NCBI RefSeq assembly: GCF_030867385.1
Contig: NZ_JAPFBJ010000001.1
Location: 62,001 to 126,000 of the forward strand
DNA length: 64,000 nucleotides
Origin: Sphingobium sp. DEHP117
Lineage (GTDB): Bacteria; Pseudomonadota; Alphaproteobacteria; Sphingomonadales; Sphingomonadaceae
Direction of reading: 5' to 3'
Numbering within the stretch: the first letter of the stretch is position 1; each line of letters starts with the position of its first letter. Below, in pieces: positions 8,843 through 17,408 of the stretch. Below the pieces are notes generated by a model that searched no databases, had not been told where the DNA came from, and saw only the letters and a list, made by a program, of their open reading frames with translations. The translations under genes and the position numbers were made by a program.

Positions 8843-8981
8843 GACTCACTCCATCACTTGATGCTGTTTTGGCGGCTGAGGAGCGCATATGGCGTTTGCC
8901 GACTCGTATATCAACCGCTTTACGCGAATCGCGCCGGTTTTGCCTTGCCCCCCCACGAGCCAGCCGATAATCGGGCTCGCT

Positions 8982-9818
8982 ATGACAGATCAGACCCAGC
9001 CCGCGCACCCCGTTCGGTTTTCCGAGCCGGGCGTGCCGCGCATTCGCCGCATCAACTGGTCCGGCACGCGTGCACTCTATATCAAGGAAGTGCGGCGCTT
9101 CATGAAGGTGCAGCTCCAGACGATCTGGGCGCCGTCGATCACGACCTTGCTCTATCTCATCATCTTCACGGTGGCGCTGGGTGGGCAGCGGCGCACAGTG
9201 CTGGGCGCGCCGTTCGCGGATTTCATCGCGCCCGGCCTCATCATGATGGGGATGATCCAGAACGCATTCGCCAATTCGAGCTTCGGCATGCTGGTCGGCA
9301 AGATTCAGGGTACGATCGTCGATTATCTGATGCCGCCCATTTCCACGGCGGAGCTGCTGTTCGCGCAGGTGGCGGCGGCGATGACGCGGGCCGCGTTCGT
9401 GGGTGTCGCCATCGGCATCGCGATTGCGCTGTGGCCGGGTGTACACATCGCGCCGCGCCACATCTGGGCGATCCTGGTTTTCTGGGCGCTGGGGACGATG
9501 TTCGTCAGCTTTCTCGGTGTGCTGACCTCGATCTGGGCGGAGAAGTTCGATCATGCGGCGGCGATCACCAACTTCGTGGTCGCGCCCTTGTCGCTGCTTT
9601 CGGGCACATTCTATTCGGTGGACAGGCTCTCGCCCGTTTTTCAGGCGATCAGCCATGCCAACCCGTTTTTCTATGCCATCTCCGGCTTTCGCTATGGCTT
9701 TCTGTCAGTCGCGGATACCGAGGTGGTGCGCGGCATGGTGGTGCTGGGTGGGTTGAACGTGGTGCTCGGCTTCCTGTGCTACGCCCTGCTGAAAAGCGGG
9801 TGGAAAATCCGGCCTTAA
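8982..9818 (+). CDS. ABC-2 type transporter permease
   Basis: 278-aa integral membrane permease of the ABC-2 family. After a cytoplasmic N-terminus (IKEVRRFMKVQ) come about six hydrophobic segments and the ABC-2 motif region (PLSLLSGTFYSVDRLSPVFQAISHANPFFY). The start MTDQTQ at 8982 is preferred over an upstream ATG at 8889, because the upstream extension is not membrane-like and covers the gcrA promoter region. No ATP-binding partner is adjacent, so the ATPase must be encoded elsewhere. The substrate is unknown. Confidence 0.85.
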   Translation: MTDQTQPAHPVRFSEPGVPRIRRINWSGTRALYIKEVRRFMKVQLQTIWAPSITTLLYLIIFTVALGGQRRTVLGAPFADFIAPGLIMMGMIQNAFANSSFGMLVGKIQGTIVDYLMPPISTAELLFAQVAAAMTRAAFVGVAIGIAIALWPGVHIAPRHIWAILVFWALGTMFVSFLGVLTSIWAEKFDHAAAITNFVVAPLSLLSGTFYSVDRLSPVFQAISHANPFFYAISGFRYGFLSVADTEVVRGMVVLGGLNVVLGFLCYALLKSGWKIRP

Positions 9819-10867
9819 GCTTGCCGCCGACCGGCGAGCCTGCGCCCCGGCTTCTCGACGCCGTGATAGAGGATGACGGACGCCGCGAGGGTTAGCAGCA
9901 TGAACAGCGCGACCCGATGTGGCGGGATGTTCGCGGCGTTGTCGACGAACGCGATCTTGAACCAGATGAACAACATGAAGTGCGACAGATAGGTCGCGTA
10001 GCTGATCTCGCCCAGATAGACGAGCGGCCGCGCGATCCGTCCGCCGCGCTGCGAATGGTCCGCGATCAGATAGATGAGCGCGGCGGTGACGAGCGGGAAG
10101 GCCACCAACTCATTGGTGAAGCCGCTCGCCCAGCCGAGGCTGCCTGCGAGAACTGCAAGCACTGCCATGATACGCGAACGCCGATCCACGCCCTGTTGCC
10201 ACAAGGCGCAGAGCAGGCAGCCGATGCTGAACTCTGCGATGCACCGCGCGAGGCCGCTCCGCACGATATGGCCGCCGAGGTTGGTATAGCCCATAGCAAG
10301 CATGCCGGCCGCCAGCGCGGCGATGAGGCAGGCGATGGCCCCCCAGATCACCCAGCGCGGCGCGCGCGCTAAGGGCTTGAACAGCAGCACGAGCAGCGGA
10401 AACAGCAGGTAGGCCGCGAACTCGGTACTGATTGACCAGGCGGGGTGGTTCCAGCTCAAATCCGGGGTAAAGCCCCAGTTCTGGAGCATCAGGACATGCA
10501 GCGGCAGCTCTGCCCACGGATAGCCCGCCGTGCTGCGCCCGGTCGCCTCGAGCAGCAGGGCGAACCCCACGGTCAGCGTGAGCATCACAGCGTAGAGAGG
10601 GTAAATGCGCGCGAGCCGCCGCCGCAGGAAGGCAGGTGTCGCAGCCAGCCCACGCGCTGTGAACTCGCCGCTGGCCGAGAGCCAGATGACGAAGCCCGAC
10701 AGGATGAAGAAGAAATCGACCGCGAGGTATCCTTTATGGATTACCTGCAGCACATCGGCGGGCAGCCAGGGCATGCCGCTGCGGATATGGAACAGCACGA
10801 CGAACCACGCAGCGATGCCGCGGGCGGCGGTGAGGCCGTCAAGCTGGGGTCTTGGTGAGGTGCTCAT
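9815..10867 (-). CDS. Acyltransferase 3 family membrane protein
   Basis: 350-aa integral membrane acyltransferase, of the kind that O-acetylates surface glycans. It opens with the family motif DGLTAARGIAAWFVVLFHIR, with a conserved His, followed by about ten hydrophobic helices. The start at 10867 (MSTSPRPQL) overlaps the stop of the upstream O-glycosylation ligase in an ATGA. The C-terminus overlaps the convergent ABC-2 permease gene by 4 bp. Context with exosortase-A-associated glycan genes suggests that it decorates an exported polysaccharide. Confidence 0.85.
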   Translation of the reverse strand: MSTSPRPQLDGLTAARGIAAWFVVLFHIRSGMPWLPADVLQVIHKGYLAVDFFFILSGFVIWLSASGEFTARGLAATPAFLRRRLARIYPLYAVMLTLTVGFALLLEATGRSTAGYPWAELPLHVLMLQNWGFTPDLSWNHPAWSISTEFAAYLLFPLLVLLFKPLARAPRWVIWGAIACLIAALAAGMLAMGYTNLGGHIVRSGLARCIAEFSIGCLLCALWQQGVDRRSRIMAVLAVLAGSLGWASGFTNELVAFPLVTAALIYLIADHSQRGGRIARPLVYLGEISYATYLSHFMLFIWFKIAFVDNAANIPPHRVALFMLLTLAASVILYHGVEKPGRRLAGRRQA

Positions 10868-12222
10868 GCGGGGCGGGCGCTCGCCCTGCCGACAAAGATC
10901 GGCACCGCACCCTCTGCCTTGCGCAGCCGGGCGAGATAGGTCGAGAGGCCGATCTGCAACGCCAGCAACATGAACACGAACGGCTGATATGCGATGCCGA
11001 CGAAGGCCGCGCCGAGCAGATAGATGAGGTGCCCCTGCTGCAATGCCAGCGCCAGGGGCGCGACCCACGCCTCATCCTCGCGCCCGCGCTGAGTATAGAG
11101 CCGATAGACACGGTGCGTCGAAACCAACGACAGCAGATGGATCAACGCCCACAGCAGAAAGCCGGGATAGCCCTGTTCGCCTAGCATCTCGAAATAGGCG
11201 CTGTGGTAGGCGCGGCCTTCCTCGATGATATGCTCCTTGACGATGCGCTTGTCGTTTCCGATCCCCTCGGTGCGGAGCGCATCATATTCGAACCTGTTGG
11301 CGCGATAGGCATCGAACCCACCGCCCATGGGATGGGTCTTCACATAATCAAGCGTCCATTTCCACACCTCGACACGGGTGGAGGCGCTCTGGTCGCCCTG
11401 ATAGTTCTTGATCGTGCCCATGCGCTCCGTGAAGCTGGTTGGCAGGAAGGGGATGGCGACCAAGAGCAGCGCGGCGATGCCGAGGCCATATTGCAGGCGC
11501 TTCTTGCTGCGCCACAGGAACAACGCGCCCAGCAGGATGATGCAGAGCAGGCCGGTGCGCGTTACCGTGCCGATGGGAATTAACAGGCACGCGCCGCAGA
11601 GCGCGACGATATAAAAAGTGACAAGGCGGCTGGGGCGAAAAATCGTGCCGTGTTTCGACAGCCACAGGATCAGCGGAATTATCGCGATAGCCACCATCGA
11701 AATGGTGGAGCCTTCATACAGGCCGCTATTGTCCTCCACCATGAGGTTGAGTTCGCCATAGCCTCCGCCGGACATGATGGTCTTGATGCCGCCGGTGACG
11801 ATAATCGTGCTGGCGCACAGCACCATCACCAGCGCCAGCGCTTCGATGCGCAGGCGCGTGCGCAAAGTGAGCGGGAGAAAGATCGCGAAGACCAGGCTCT
11901 TCCACACCCATGCCCATTTGGCCTGCGCGTCGATAGGGAAATCGGCGTGGGTGGTGGTGTATACGCACCAGACGAGCAGCGCCACCATGAGGATCTGTCG
12001 CCAGGAAAAGCGGCTGTCGCGTTTGTTGTCGATCAAGAGCCATCCGCCGAACGCGCCCGCGAAGGCGATCAGCGATATGGGGATGGAATTGAGCAGGAAA
12101 TAGCTGAGCCGCTGGGGCGAGACGATGTCGATGTAAGCGTAGGTCAGCACGAAAAGGAACGGGCGCTTGAGCGCGATGAGGAACATCGCGCCGAGAAAGA
12201 TCAGGAAGAAGATGTCACGCAT
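10864..12222 (-). CDS. Exosortase-A-associated O-glycosylation ligase / Wzy-like polymerase
   Basis: 452-aa polytopic membrane protein. The opening (MRDIFFLIFLGAMFLIALKR, then PFLFVLTYAYIDIVSPQRLS) matches my memory of the PEP-CTERM-associated probable O-glycosylation ligase family, and the O-antigen ligase/polymerase region follows in the middle of the chain. It is expected to polymerise or transfer glycan in the periplasm. ATG 12222 is preferred over an in-frame upstream start at 12285, which would cover a small overlapping ORF. It overlaps the next gene by ATGA. Confidence 0.82.
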   Translation of the reverse strand: MRDIFFLIFLGAMFLIALKRPFLFVLTYAYIDIVSPQRLSYFLLNSIPISLIAFAGAFGGWLLIDNKRDSRFSWRQILMVALLVWCVYTTTHADFPIDAQAKWAWVWKSLVFAIFLPLTLRTRLRIEALALVMVLCASTIIVTGGIKTIMSGGGYGELNLMVEDNSGLYEGSTISMVAIAIIPLILWLSKHGTIFRPSRLVTFYIVALCGACLLIPIGTVTRTGLLCIILLGALFLWRSKKRLQYGLGIAALLLVAIPFLPTSFTERMGTIKNYQGDQSASTRVEVWKWTLDYVKTHPMGGGFDAYRANRFEYDALRTEGIGNDKRIVKEHIIEEGRAYHSAYFEMLGEQGYPGFLLWALIHLLSLVSTHRVYRLYTQRGREDEAWVAPLALALQQGHLIYLLGAAFVGIAYQPFVFMLLALQIGLSTYLARLRKAEGAVPIFVGRASARPA

Positions 12223-12331
12223 CGCGCGACTTTCCGTGCTCCTCGGTGTCCAGGTCTGCGCGGCGCAGCAGCCTCCAGCAGGCAAGGAACACCAGCGCGT
12301 GGCTCAGTAGCAGGGAGAATGTGTCGATCAT
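12215..12331 (-). CDS. Micro-ORF, 38 aa, single predicted membrane helix
   Basis: ATG 12331 opens a 38-residue frame (MIDTFSLLLSHALVFLACWR, then LLRRAD and a charged tail). Its stop at 12217-12215 overlaps the first codons of the downstream ligase by 8 bp. One hydrophobic helix followed by Arg residues suggests a small inner-membrane protein with the tail in the cytoplasm. It would be the first cistron of the ligase-acyltransferase operon. No family is recognised. The overlap and membrane character argue for a real gene, but length alone gives little statistical support. Confidence 0.5.
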   Translation of the reverse strand: MIDTFSLLLSHALVFLACWRLLRRADLDTEEHGKSRDA

Positions 12332-12410
12332 CGCGCGCTTTTTCCGAGCCAGTCCTTAGCCGATCATGGTTGACGCGGCGTTAAATATTTGCGCGCTAAG
12401 GAGGCCGAAT

Positions 12411-13637
12411 ATGACGCGCGTTCTGCACATCCTCGATCACAGCCTGCCGCTGCATAGCGGCTATACCTTCCGCACGCGCGCCATCCTGCGCACGCAGATC
12501 GCGCAGGGGCTGGAGGTGCGGGGGCTGACCGGACAGCGACACAGCGCGAGTGGACCGGCGGTCGAAACCATCGACGGCATCACCTTTTTCCGCACGACTG
12601 CGCCGCGCCGGGGTGGTCTGCCGCTGGTGCGGGAACTGCGCGAAGTTGCCGATCTGGAACATGCGCTGGAAGGCGTGATCCGCAGCTGGCGGCCGGATAT
12701 CATCCACGCCCATTCCCCTGTTTTGAACGCACTCTCCGCGCAGCGGGTCGCGCGACGGCACGGCATCCCCATGCTCTATGAGATCCGCGCCTTCTGGGAA
12801 GATGCGGCCGTCAGCAACGGCACGGCGACGGAAGGTGGCCTGCAATATCGCCTGACCCGCTGGCTCGAAACGCGCGCGGTGAAACGCGCCGATGCGGTGG
12901 CGGTGATCTGCGAAGGGCTGAAGGGCGATCTTGTGGCGCGAGGGATAGACCCTGCCAAAACCATCGTCTCCCCCAATGGCGTGGACATGGAGATGTTCGG
13001 CGACCCTGTGTCGCCTGATGCCGCCTTGCGGACGACGCTGGGGCTGGAGGATGCCGAGGTGATAGGCTTTATCGGCAGCTTCTATGACTATGAGGGGTTG
13101 GACGACCTCATCGCGGCGATGCCGATGCTGGTTGCGGCGCGCCCGAAGGCGAAGCTGCTGCTCGTTGGCGGCGGGCCGATGGAGGTTGCCCTGCGCGCTC
13201 AGGCAGACGGATCGAGCGCGCGTGAGGCGATCCGTTTTGTCGGCCGCGTGCCGCATGACGAGGTGGAGAATTATTACGCGCTCACCGACATCCTCGCCTA
13301 TCCGCGCAAGGCCCAGCGGCTGACCGAACTGGTGACGCCGCTGAAACCCCTGGAGGCGATGGCGCAGGGGCGGTTGGTAGCGGCGTCGTCCGTCGGCGGG
13401 CACAGGGAGCTGATCGAGGACGGCGTGACCGGGACCTTGTTTGAGCCCGACAATCCCGCTTCGATTGCCGATGCGCTCGGGCGCCTGCTTACCGATCGCG
13501 CTGGATGGGAGGCGCGCCGCGCCACTGCCAGAGCCTTCGTGGAGCGTGAGCGCAACTGGGCCGTCAACGTCAGCCGTTATCAACCTGTTTACCATATTCT
13601 GGTTGAAAAGGCCGGGAAACGCCTTCGAGCAGGCTGA
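12411..13637 (+). CDS. Exosortase-A-associated glycosyltransferase, GT4 type
   Basis: 408-aa GT-B fold glycosyltransferase. The N-terminus (VLHILDHSLPLHSGYTFRTR) matches my memory of the PEP-CTERM/exosortase-A-associated glycosyltransferase family. The C-terminal nucleotide-sugar domain has the GT4 region TPLKPLEAMAQGRLVAASSVGG. The start at 12411 is fixed by AAGGAGG seven bases upstream. It is divergent from the ligase operon at 12331, so both may share a regulatory region of about 80 bp. It probably acts in synthesis of the glycan linked to PEP-CTERM protein export. Confidence 0.88.
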   Translation: MTRVLHILDHSLPLHSGYTFRTRAILRTQIAQGLEVRGLTGQRHSASGPAVETIDGITFFRTTAPRRGGLPLVRELREVADLEHALEGVIRSWRPDIIHAHSPVLNALSAQRVARRHGIPMLYEIRAFWEDAAVSNGTATEGGLQYRLTRWLETRAVKRADAVAVICEGLKGDLVARGIDPAKTIVSPNGVDMEMFGDPVSPDAALRTTLGLEDAEVIGFIGSFYDYEGLDDLIAAMPMLVAARPKAKLLLVGGGPMEVALRAQADGSSAREAIRFVGRVPHDEVENYYALTDILAYPRKAQRLTELVTPLKPLEAMAQGRLVAASSVGGHRELIEDGVTGTLFEPDNPASIADALGRLLTDRAGWEARRATARAFVERERNWAVNVSRYQPVYHILVEKAGKRLRAG

Positions 13638-13646
13638 AGGACCACC

Positions 13647-14507
13647 GTGAAACGCCGTGACGCCCATATCATCCTCGTCGCACTCGCCGGATTGGGCGGG
13701 GCGGGGGCGGGCGCGCTCATTCCTGTGGACATGCTGGAACTGGCAAGCCGCGCCAGCGGTCTCGCACAGGCCCTGCCCGCCGCAGCACCGCCGCTTGGCG
13801 ATACGGCGCGGGGATTGTTTATCGGCATCGCAGGGCTCGGAACCGCCGGGCTTGCGGCGCTGATTTCACCGTGGCGTGGACGCATACCCCATAAAAATAC
13901 AAGGGATCGCGATATGACATTCATGGAAACTGCATTGGGCGGGTTGTTTCGCCGCAGGGCCAAGCGCGTCGAGCATGTGGAAGCCGCGCCTGCCGAACAG
14001 CAGGAAATAGAGTTGCCACCCTCGGTCCGCCGCGCCGACGCCCACCCTGATGCACCACCGCGCGCGCCGTTGATGGTCAGCCGCGATCTGGCCGGTGGAC
14101 TGTCATCGCTGATCGAAGAAGAGCCGCGAGGCCCGATCGTGGAGGACATCACCGGACTGGCGCTGCCGCGTGCGCCCGAGCCGCTGCCCTGGGAGGCGAT
14201 AGAAACCGAGATGAGCCGCCTGCTGGATCATGTGCGCTTTCGCGCGGTGGAAACCGCGCCCTATATGCCGCAACCGGTTAATGCGGCGCCTGCCCCCACC
14301 GAGCCTACGATCAGGGATCTGACCGAACGGTTGGAGCGGGGCATTGCCCGCCGTAGAAGCGACCCGGTTGTTGCCCAGGCATTCCAACCCGCAGATGCGA
14401 TCGATCCTGATGCCATGCAGGAGGCGGAAGGGGAACCGGCAAGCCGGTCCCCCGACCTTGACGCCGCGCTGGCGGCTTTGCGTGGCCTCAGCGCTCGCGT
14501 GGGGTGA
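13647..14507 (+). CDS. Hypothetical membrane-anchored protein
   Basis: 286 aa from a GTG start, 9 bp after the glycosyltransferase. Two hydrophobic N-terminal segments (IILVALAGLGGAGAGALIPV near residue 8 and GLFIGIAGLGTAGLAAL near 57) are followed by a long, charged, Pro/Ala-rich and probably disordered cytoplasmic region. Function unknown. The position suggests co-transcription with the glycosyltransferase. Confidence 0.65.
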   Translation: MKRRDAHIILVALAGLGGAGAGALIPVDMLELASRASGLAQALPAAAPPLGDTARGLFIGIAGLGTAGLAALISPWRGRIPHKNTRDRDMTFMETALGGLFRRRAKRVEHVEAAPAEQQEIELPPSVRRADAHPDAPPRAPLMVSRDLAGGLSSLIEEEPRGPIVEDITGLALPRAPEPLPWEAIETEMSRLLDHVRFRAVETAPYMPQPVNAAPAPTEPTIRDLTERLERGIARRRSDPVVAQAFQPADAIDPDAMQEAEGEPASRSPDLDAALAALRGLSARVG

Positions 14508-14510
14508 TCC

Positions 14511-14798
14511 TTACCAGTCTTCGACGGTCAGCACCGTAACGCGCAATACGGGCAAGCCTGCCGAGTCCTGAAGCGCTTGGTTGGCGGTGGCTCCCCCGCT
14601 TTCGGCGGCATGCCCCCATTCGTCGACGCAGGCGTCTGCCACGATATGCCCGGCAATGGTGAACTCGGCTTCCGGCAGTGCGTCGGCAAAGCGGGCAGCG
14701 CGTTCTGCGGCATCGTCACCGGCAAAGCGCAGGATAACCCGATGCTGTGCGCCGATGAACGTTGCGCTCGCCCATGGGCGCGAGGAACTGGCGACCAC
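14511..14798 (-). CDS. Conserved-looking hypothetical protein
   Basis: About 95 aa if the GTG at 14798 is used. The frame stays open upstream to 14951, but that extension is Arg/Pro-rich and looks non-coding. The core (RPWASATFIGAQHRVILRF, and further on AEFTIAGHIVADACVDEW) has a balanced composition and resembles a small soluble domain. It is convergent with the preceding gene, with 3 bp between stops. No function is recognised and the start is uncertain. Confidence 0.55.
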   Translation of the reverse strand: MVASSSRPWASATFIGAQHRVILRFAGDDAAERAARFADALPEAEFTIAGHIVADACVDEWGHAAESGGATANQALQDSAGLPVLRVTVLTVEDW

Positions 14799-14947
14799 GG
14801 CTATGTTCGGCCCGGCAAACTCTGACAGGCATGCTATTACCCGTACATGAGGGTCTCGTCTTGGCGGGCGCGGCCAATCACGGCTGCGTAGCCGCTTCAG
14901 CTCGCGCGTTGGAGGAACGGAATGGCGGGCGGCAGGCTGGGGGCGGC

Positions 14948-15139
14948 TCATTGGCTGATGGCTCCATTTCGGAATATGTTCATGAAATGTTCTATCTTTC
15001 GGATCATTCTGGGACTAGGTTCTCGCCCATTTCTCATGTCGAACACGAGTCGCGGGTCGCGCACGGCGTCCCGCCCGAAACGAGTAGGAGCCATCCCCGT
15101 GTCGCGCAGAAAACTCTCGATCTTTCGCAATATGACCAT
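14948..15139 (-). CDS. Small DNA-binding-like protein, 63 aa, sphingomonad type
   Basis: 63 aa (MVILRKIESFLRDTGMAPTR at the start, then FGRDAVRDPRLVFDMRNGREPS and a final RMIRKIEHFMNIFR). I recall near-identical small proteins in many sphingomonads. The FGR-DPRLV-LRNGREP arrangement resembles a short helix-turn-helix fold. It is transcribed divergently from the S24 repressor-like gene, with a 116-bp AT-rich spacer, so it may take part in the same regulatory circuit. Function unknown. Confidence 0.7.
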   Translation of the reverse strand: MVILRKIESFLRDTGMAPTRFGRDAVRDPRLVFDMRNGREPSPRMIRKIEHFMNIFRNGAISQ

Positions 15140-15185
15140 TACTTTTTCTCCTTTTTACAATGGCTTGATAGCCCCGATTCGACAA

Positions 15186-15239
15186 ATAGGAATAATCCTA
15201 TATTTCGGTCAAAATCCAACTTGTCTAGGAAATTTCTTA
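15186..15239. promoter_or_regulatory. Two AT-rich palindromes between divergent regulators
   Basis: ATAGGA-N4-TCCTAT at 15186-15201 is a perfect inverted repeat. TAGGAAATTTCTTA at 15226-15239 is an imperfect one with the same TAGGA core, 40 bp further on. Both lie 17-70 bp upstream of the S24 repressor-like start, in an interval that is strikingly AT-rich for this genome. They are good candidates for operators of that protein, which is inference. Confidence 0.5.
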
Positions 15240-15255
15240 AACACATGGGGCCAAT

Positions 15256-15954
15256 ATGGATGAGAATGCGCCGCGCGAGTTTCTTGCCAAGCTCATCGCC
15301 GATCGGGGCGAGAACTATGGTTCGCTTTCACGCCTTCTCGGGCGTAATGCTGCGTATATTCAACAGTTTATAAAACGCGGTACTCCCCGTAAGCTGGACG
15401 AGGAGGACCGGCGCCTGCTTGCGCGCTATTTCGGTGTTGATGAGATGATGCTGGGCGCGCCAGGGCCGGGCGCACCGCCGCATATGCTGTCCGATCAGCG
15501 CCAAGAATCTAAGATATTTCCTAAGCTTGAGAGTGTCGTTGCCATCCCGCGACTGTTGGTCGAGGCATCCGCGGGGCACGGCGCGCTCGCCGACGACGAA
15601 GAAAAAGTCGCAACCATCGGGTTCGACAGGCACTGGCTGAAACAGCTCGGTCTATCGCCTGAAACTGTCTCCATTATCGATGTAAAAGGCGAATCCATGT
15701 CTCCTACTCTCGTCGATGGCGACACGATCATGGTCGATCGCGCAGACGGTGCAGAGCGCTTGCGCGATGGCATATATGTATTGCGGCTCGATGATGCGCT
15801 GATGGTGAAGCGTGTTGCCCTGTCTCCGCAACGCGGTGTGGCCGCGTTGACGGTGTCGAGTGACAATCGGCATTATCCTACATGGCAGGATGTCGACCCT
15901 GCGCTCGTCGATATCGTCGGACGTGTGGTCTGGAGCTGCCGCAGGCTGATATGA
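15256..15954 (+). CDS. S24 family LexA-like/CI-like repressor peptidase
   Basis: 232 aa. The N-terminal helix-turn-helix covers about residues 18-45 (GSLSRLLGRNAAYIQQFIKR). The C-terminal peptidase S24 domain has catalytic Ser S147 in GESMSPT and Lys K185 in LMVKRV. An Ala-Gly pair at 106-107 (EASAGHGA) sits where autocleavage occurs in phage CI/LexA-type repressors. Such proteins self-cleave with RecA-ssDNA to derepress targets. It need not be prophage-derived: no phage genes surround it and the divergent 63-aa gene looks like a lineage gene. Confidence 0.88.
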   Translation: MDENAPREFLAKLIADRGENYGSLSRLLGRNAAYIQQFIKRGTPRKLDEEDRRLLARYFGVDEMMLGAPGPGAPPHMLSDQRQESKIFPKLESVVAIPRLLVEASAGHGALADDEEKVATIGFDRHWLKQLGLSPETVSIIDVKGESMSPTLVDGDTIMVDRADGAERLRDGIYVLRLDDALMVKRVALSPQRGVAALTVSSDNRHYPTWQDVDPALVDIVGRVVWSCRRLI

Positions 15955-16000
15955 TGAACAAGTGGTTGCAAGGGGCGCGATCCTCGCCCACATCGCAGTC

Positions 16001-16678
16001 ATGACCGACACTGCCGCTCAAGCCGGCCCGCCGTTGCGCGCCGCGATCATCCCTGTCACCCCGCTTCAGCAGAATTGCACTCTGCTGTGGTGCACCGCCA
16101 CCATGCGCGGCGCATTCGTTGACCCCGGCGGCGACCTCGACCGGCTCAAAGCCGCCGCTCGTGAGCAGGGTATCACGATCGAAAAGATACTCGTAACGCA
16201 TGGCCATATCGACCATTGCGGACAGGCAGGTATTCTCGCCGCAGAGCTGGGCGTGCCGATCGAAGGCCCGCATGAGGACGACCGCTTCTGGATCGCGCGA
16301 CTGGATGAGGACGGCAGCAGATTCGGCGTGGAAGGCCGGGTGTTTGAACCGGATCGTTGGCTGGAGGGCGGAGACACCGTGCAGGTAGGCGATCTCACGC
16401 TCGATGTCATTCATTGCCCGGGTCACACGCCGGGGCATGTCATTTTCTATCACGCCCCATCGCGTCTGGCGATTGTGGGCGATGTATTGTTTCAGGGCTC
16501 GATCGGGCGGACGGACTTTCCGCTCGGCAACCATCAGCAGTTGATCGACGCGATCACTCAGCGGCTCTGGCCGTTGGGCGACGATGTGGCCTTTGTGCCC
16601 GGACATGGACCGATGAGCAATTTCGGGCATGAGCGCGCGACGAACCCATTTGTGGGTGACCGCGCGCTGGCAAGGTAA
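16001..16678 (+). CDS. Metallo-beta-lactamase-fold hydrolase (glyoxalase II-like)
   Basis: 225-aa MBL-fold hydrolase. The zinc-binding motif THGHIDH is near residues 65-71, with later metal-binding positions in CPGHTPGHV, VGDVLF and PGHGP. Start 16001 is used because the domain begins soon after; an upstream in-frame ATG adds an unsupported leader. Substrate unknown, most similar in style to YcbL/GloB-like proteins. Confidence 0.85.
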   Translation: MTDTAAQAGPPLRAAIIPVTPLQQNCTLLWCTATMRGAFVDPGGDLDRLKAAAREQGITIEKILVTHGHIDHCGQAGILAAELGVPIEGPHEDDRFWIARLDEDGSRFGVEGRVFEPDRWLEGGDTVQVGDLTLDVIHCPGHTPGHVIFYHAPSRLAIVGDVLFQGSIGRTDFPLGNHQQLIDAITQRLWPLGDDVAFVPGHGPMSNFGHERATNPFVGDRALAR

Positions 16679-16686
16679 GACAAGGA

Positions 16687-17046
16687 GTGACGGTCGAGGA
16701 ATATATCGCTTCCAGTGCAGAGATCGCCCGGCCTGCGCTGCGCGAAATCCGCCGGATGGCACGGGCCCTGTGCCCTGACGCGCAGGAGGCAATGAGCTAC
16801 AGGATGCCAGCGTTCCGGCAGGGCAGGGTGTTCCTCTATTTCGGGGCATTCCGGCATCATATCGGTATCTATCCGCCGGTGACGGCGCCTGTTGATCTGG
16901 TGGAGACGCTGGCCCCCTACCGCGGGCCGAAGGGCAATCTCCAGTTCCGCTTCGCAGACGGCATCCCCTATGATGTCATAGAGCAGGTGATCCTATCCCT
17001 GCATGCCTCCTACGCGGTGATGAGCGAGGCGCGCGGGAGACAATAA
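16687..17046 (+). CDS. DUF1801 / YdhG-like protein
   Basis: 119 aa from GTG 16687, with the family features MTVEEYIASS, EAMSYRMPAFRQG, GIYPP and a final helix. DUF1801 members include frataxin-like iron chaperones, but biochemical roles are poorly fixed. It starts 8 bp after the MBL-fold gene and is probably co-transcribed. AAGGA lies directly against the start codon, which is unusually close, so translation may be weak or coupled. Confidence 0.75.
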   Translation: MTVEEYIASSAEIARPALREIRRMARALCPDAQEAMSYRMPAFRQGRVFLYFGAFRHHIGIYPPVTAPVDLVETLAPYRGPKGNLQFRFADGIPYDVIEQVILSLHASYAVMSEARGRQ

Positions 17047-17198
17047 CTCTTGCCCTGACGCAAAAACCCGCTATAGGCCCATGACTTCGCGACAGCCGGG
17101 GTGCGCTTTGCGCAGTCGGTTCCGCGTCGGCCCAGCCGATGCAGAGCCTTCCCTGAACGTCGCATCAACTGATTGTAGATACGGATACAGGTGCCGAC

Positions 17199-17378
17199 AT
17201 GGCTGTCCCGAAGCGGAAAACATCTCCATCCAAGCGCGGCATGCGCCGCAGCCATGACTCGCTCAAGGTAGAGGCATTCCAGGAATGCACGAACTGTGGC
17301 GAGCTGAAGCGTCCGCATCATCTGTGCACCGCTTGTGGCCACTATAACGGCCGCGAAGTCATCGCCGTCGGGGCCTGA
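17199..17378 (+). CDS. rpmF: 50S ribosomal protein L32
   Basis: 59 aa, opening [20 protein letters not shown], the universal L32 start. Four Cys form a zinc ribbon (CTNCG and CTACG, 10 residues apart). It precedes plsX by 30 bp, the widespread rpmF-plsX-fabH order that ties ribosome and fatty-acid/phospholipid synthesis. Confidence 0.97.
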   Translation: MAVPKRKTSPSKRGMRRSHDSLKVEAFQECTNCGELKRPHHLCTACGHYNGREVIAVGA

Positions 17379-17408
17379 TTCGGGACCGCTGACATTCAGG
17401 GGGGACAT

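Noticed and set aside
15256..15954. S24 repressor as part of a prophage
   Set aside because: No phage structural, replication or lysis genes are nearby; flanking genes are ordinary chromosomal genes.
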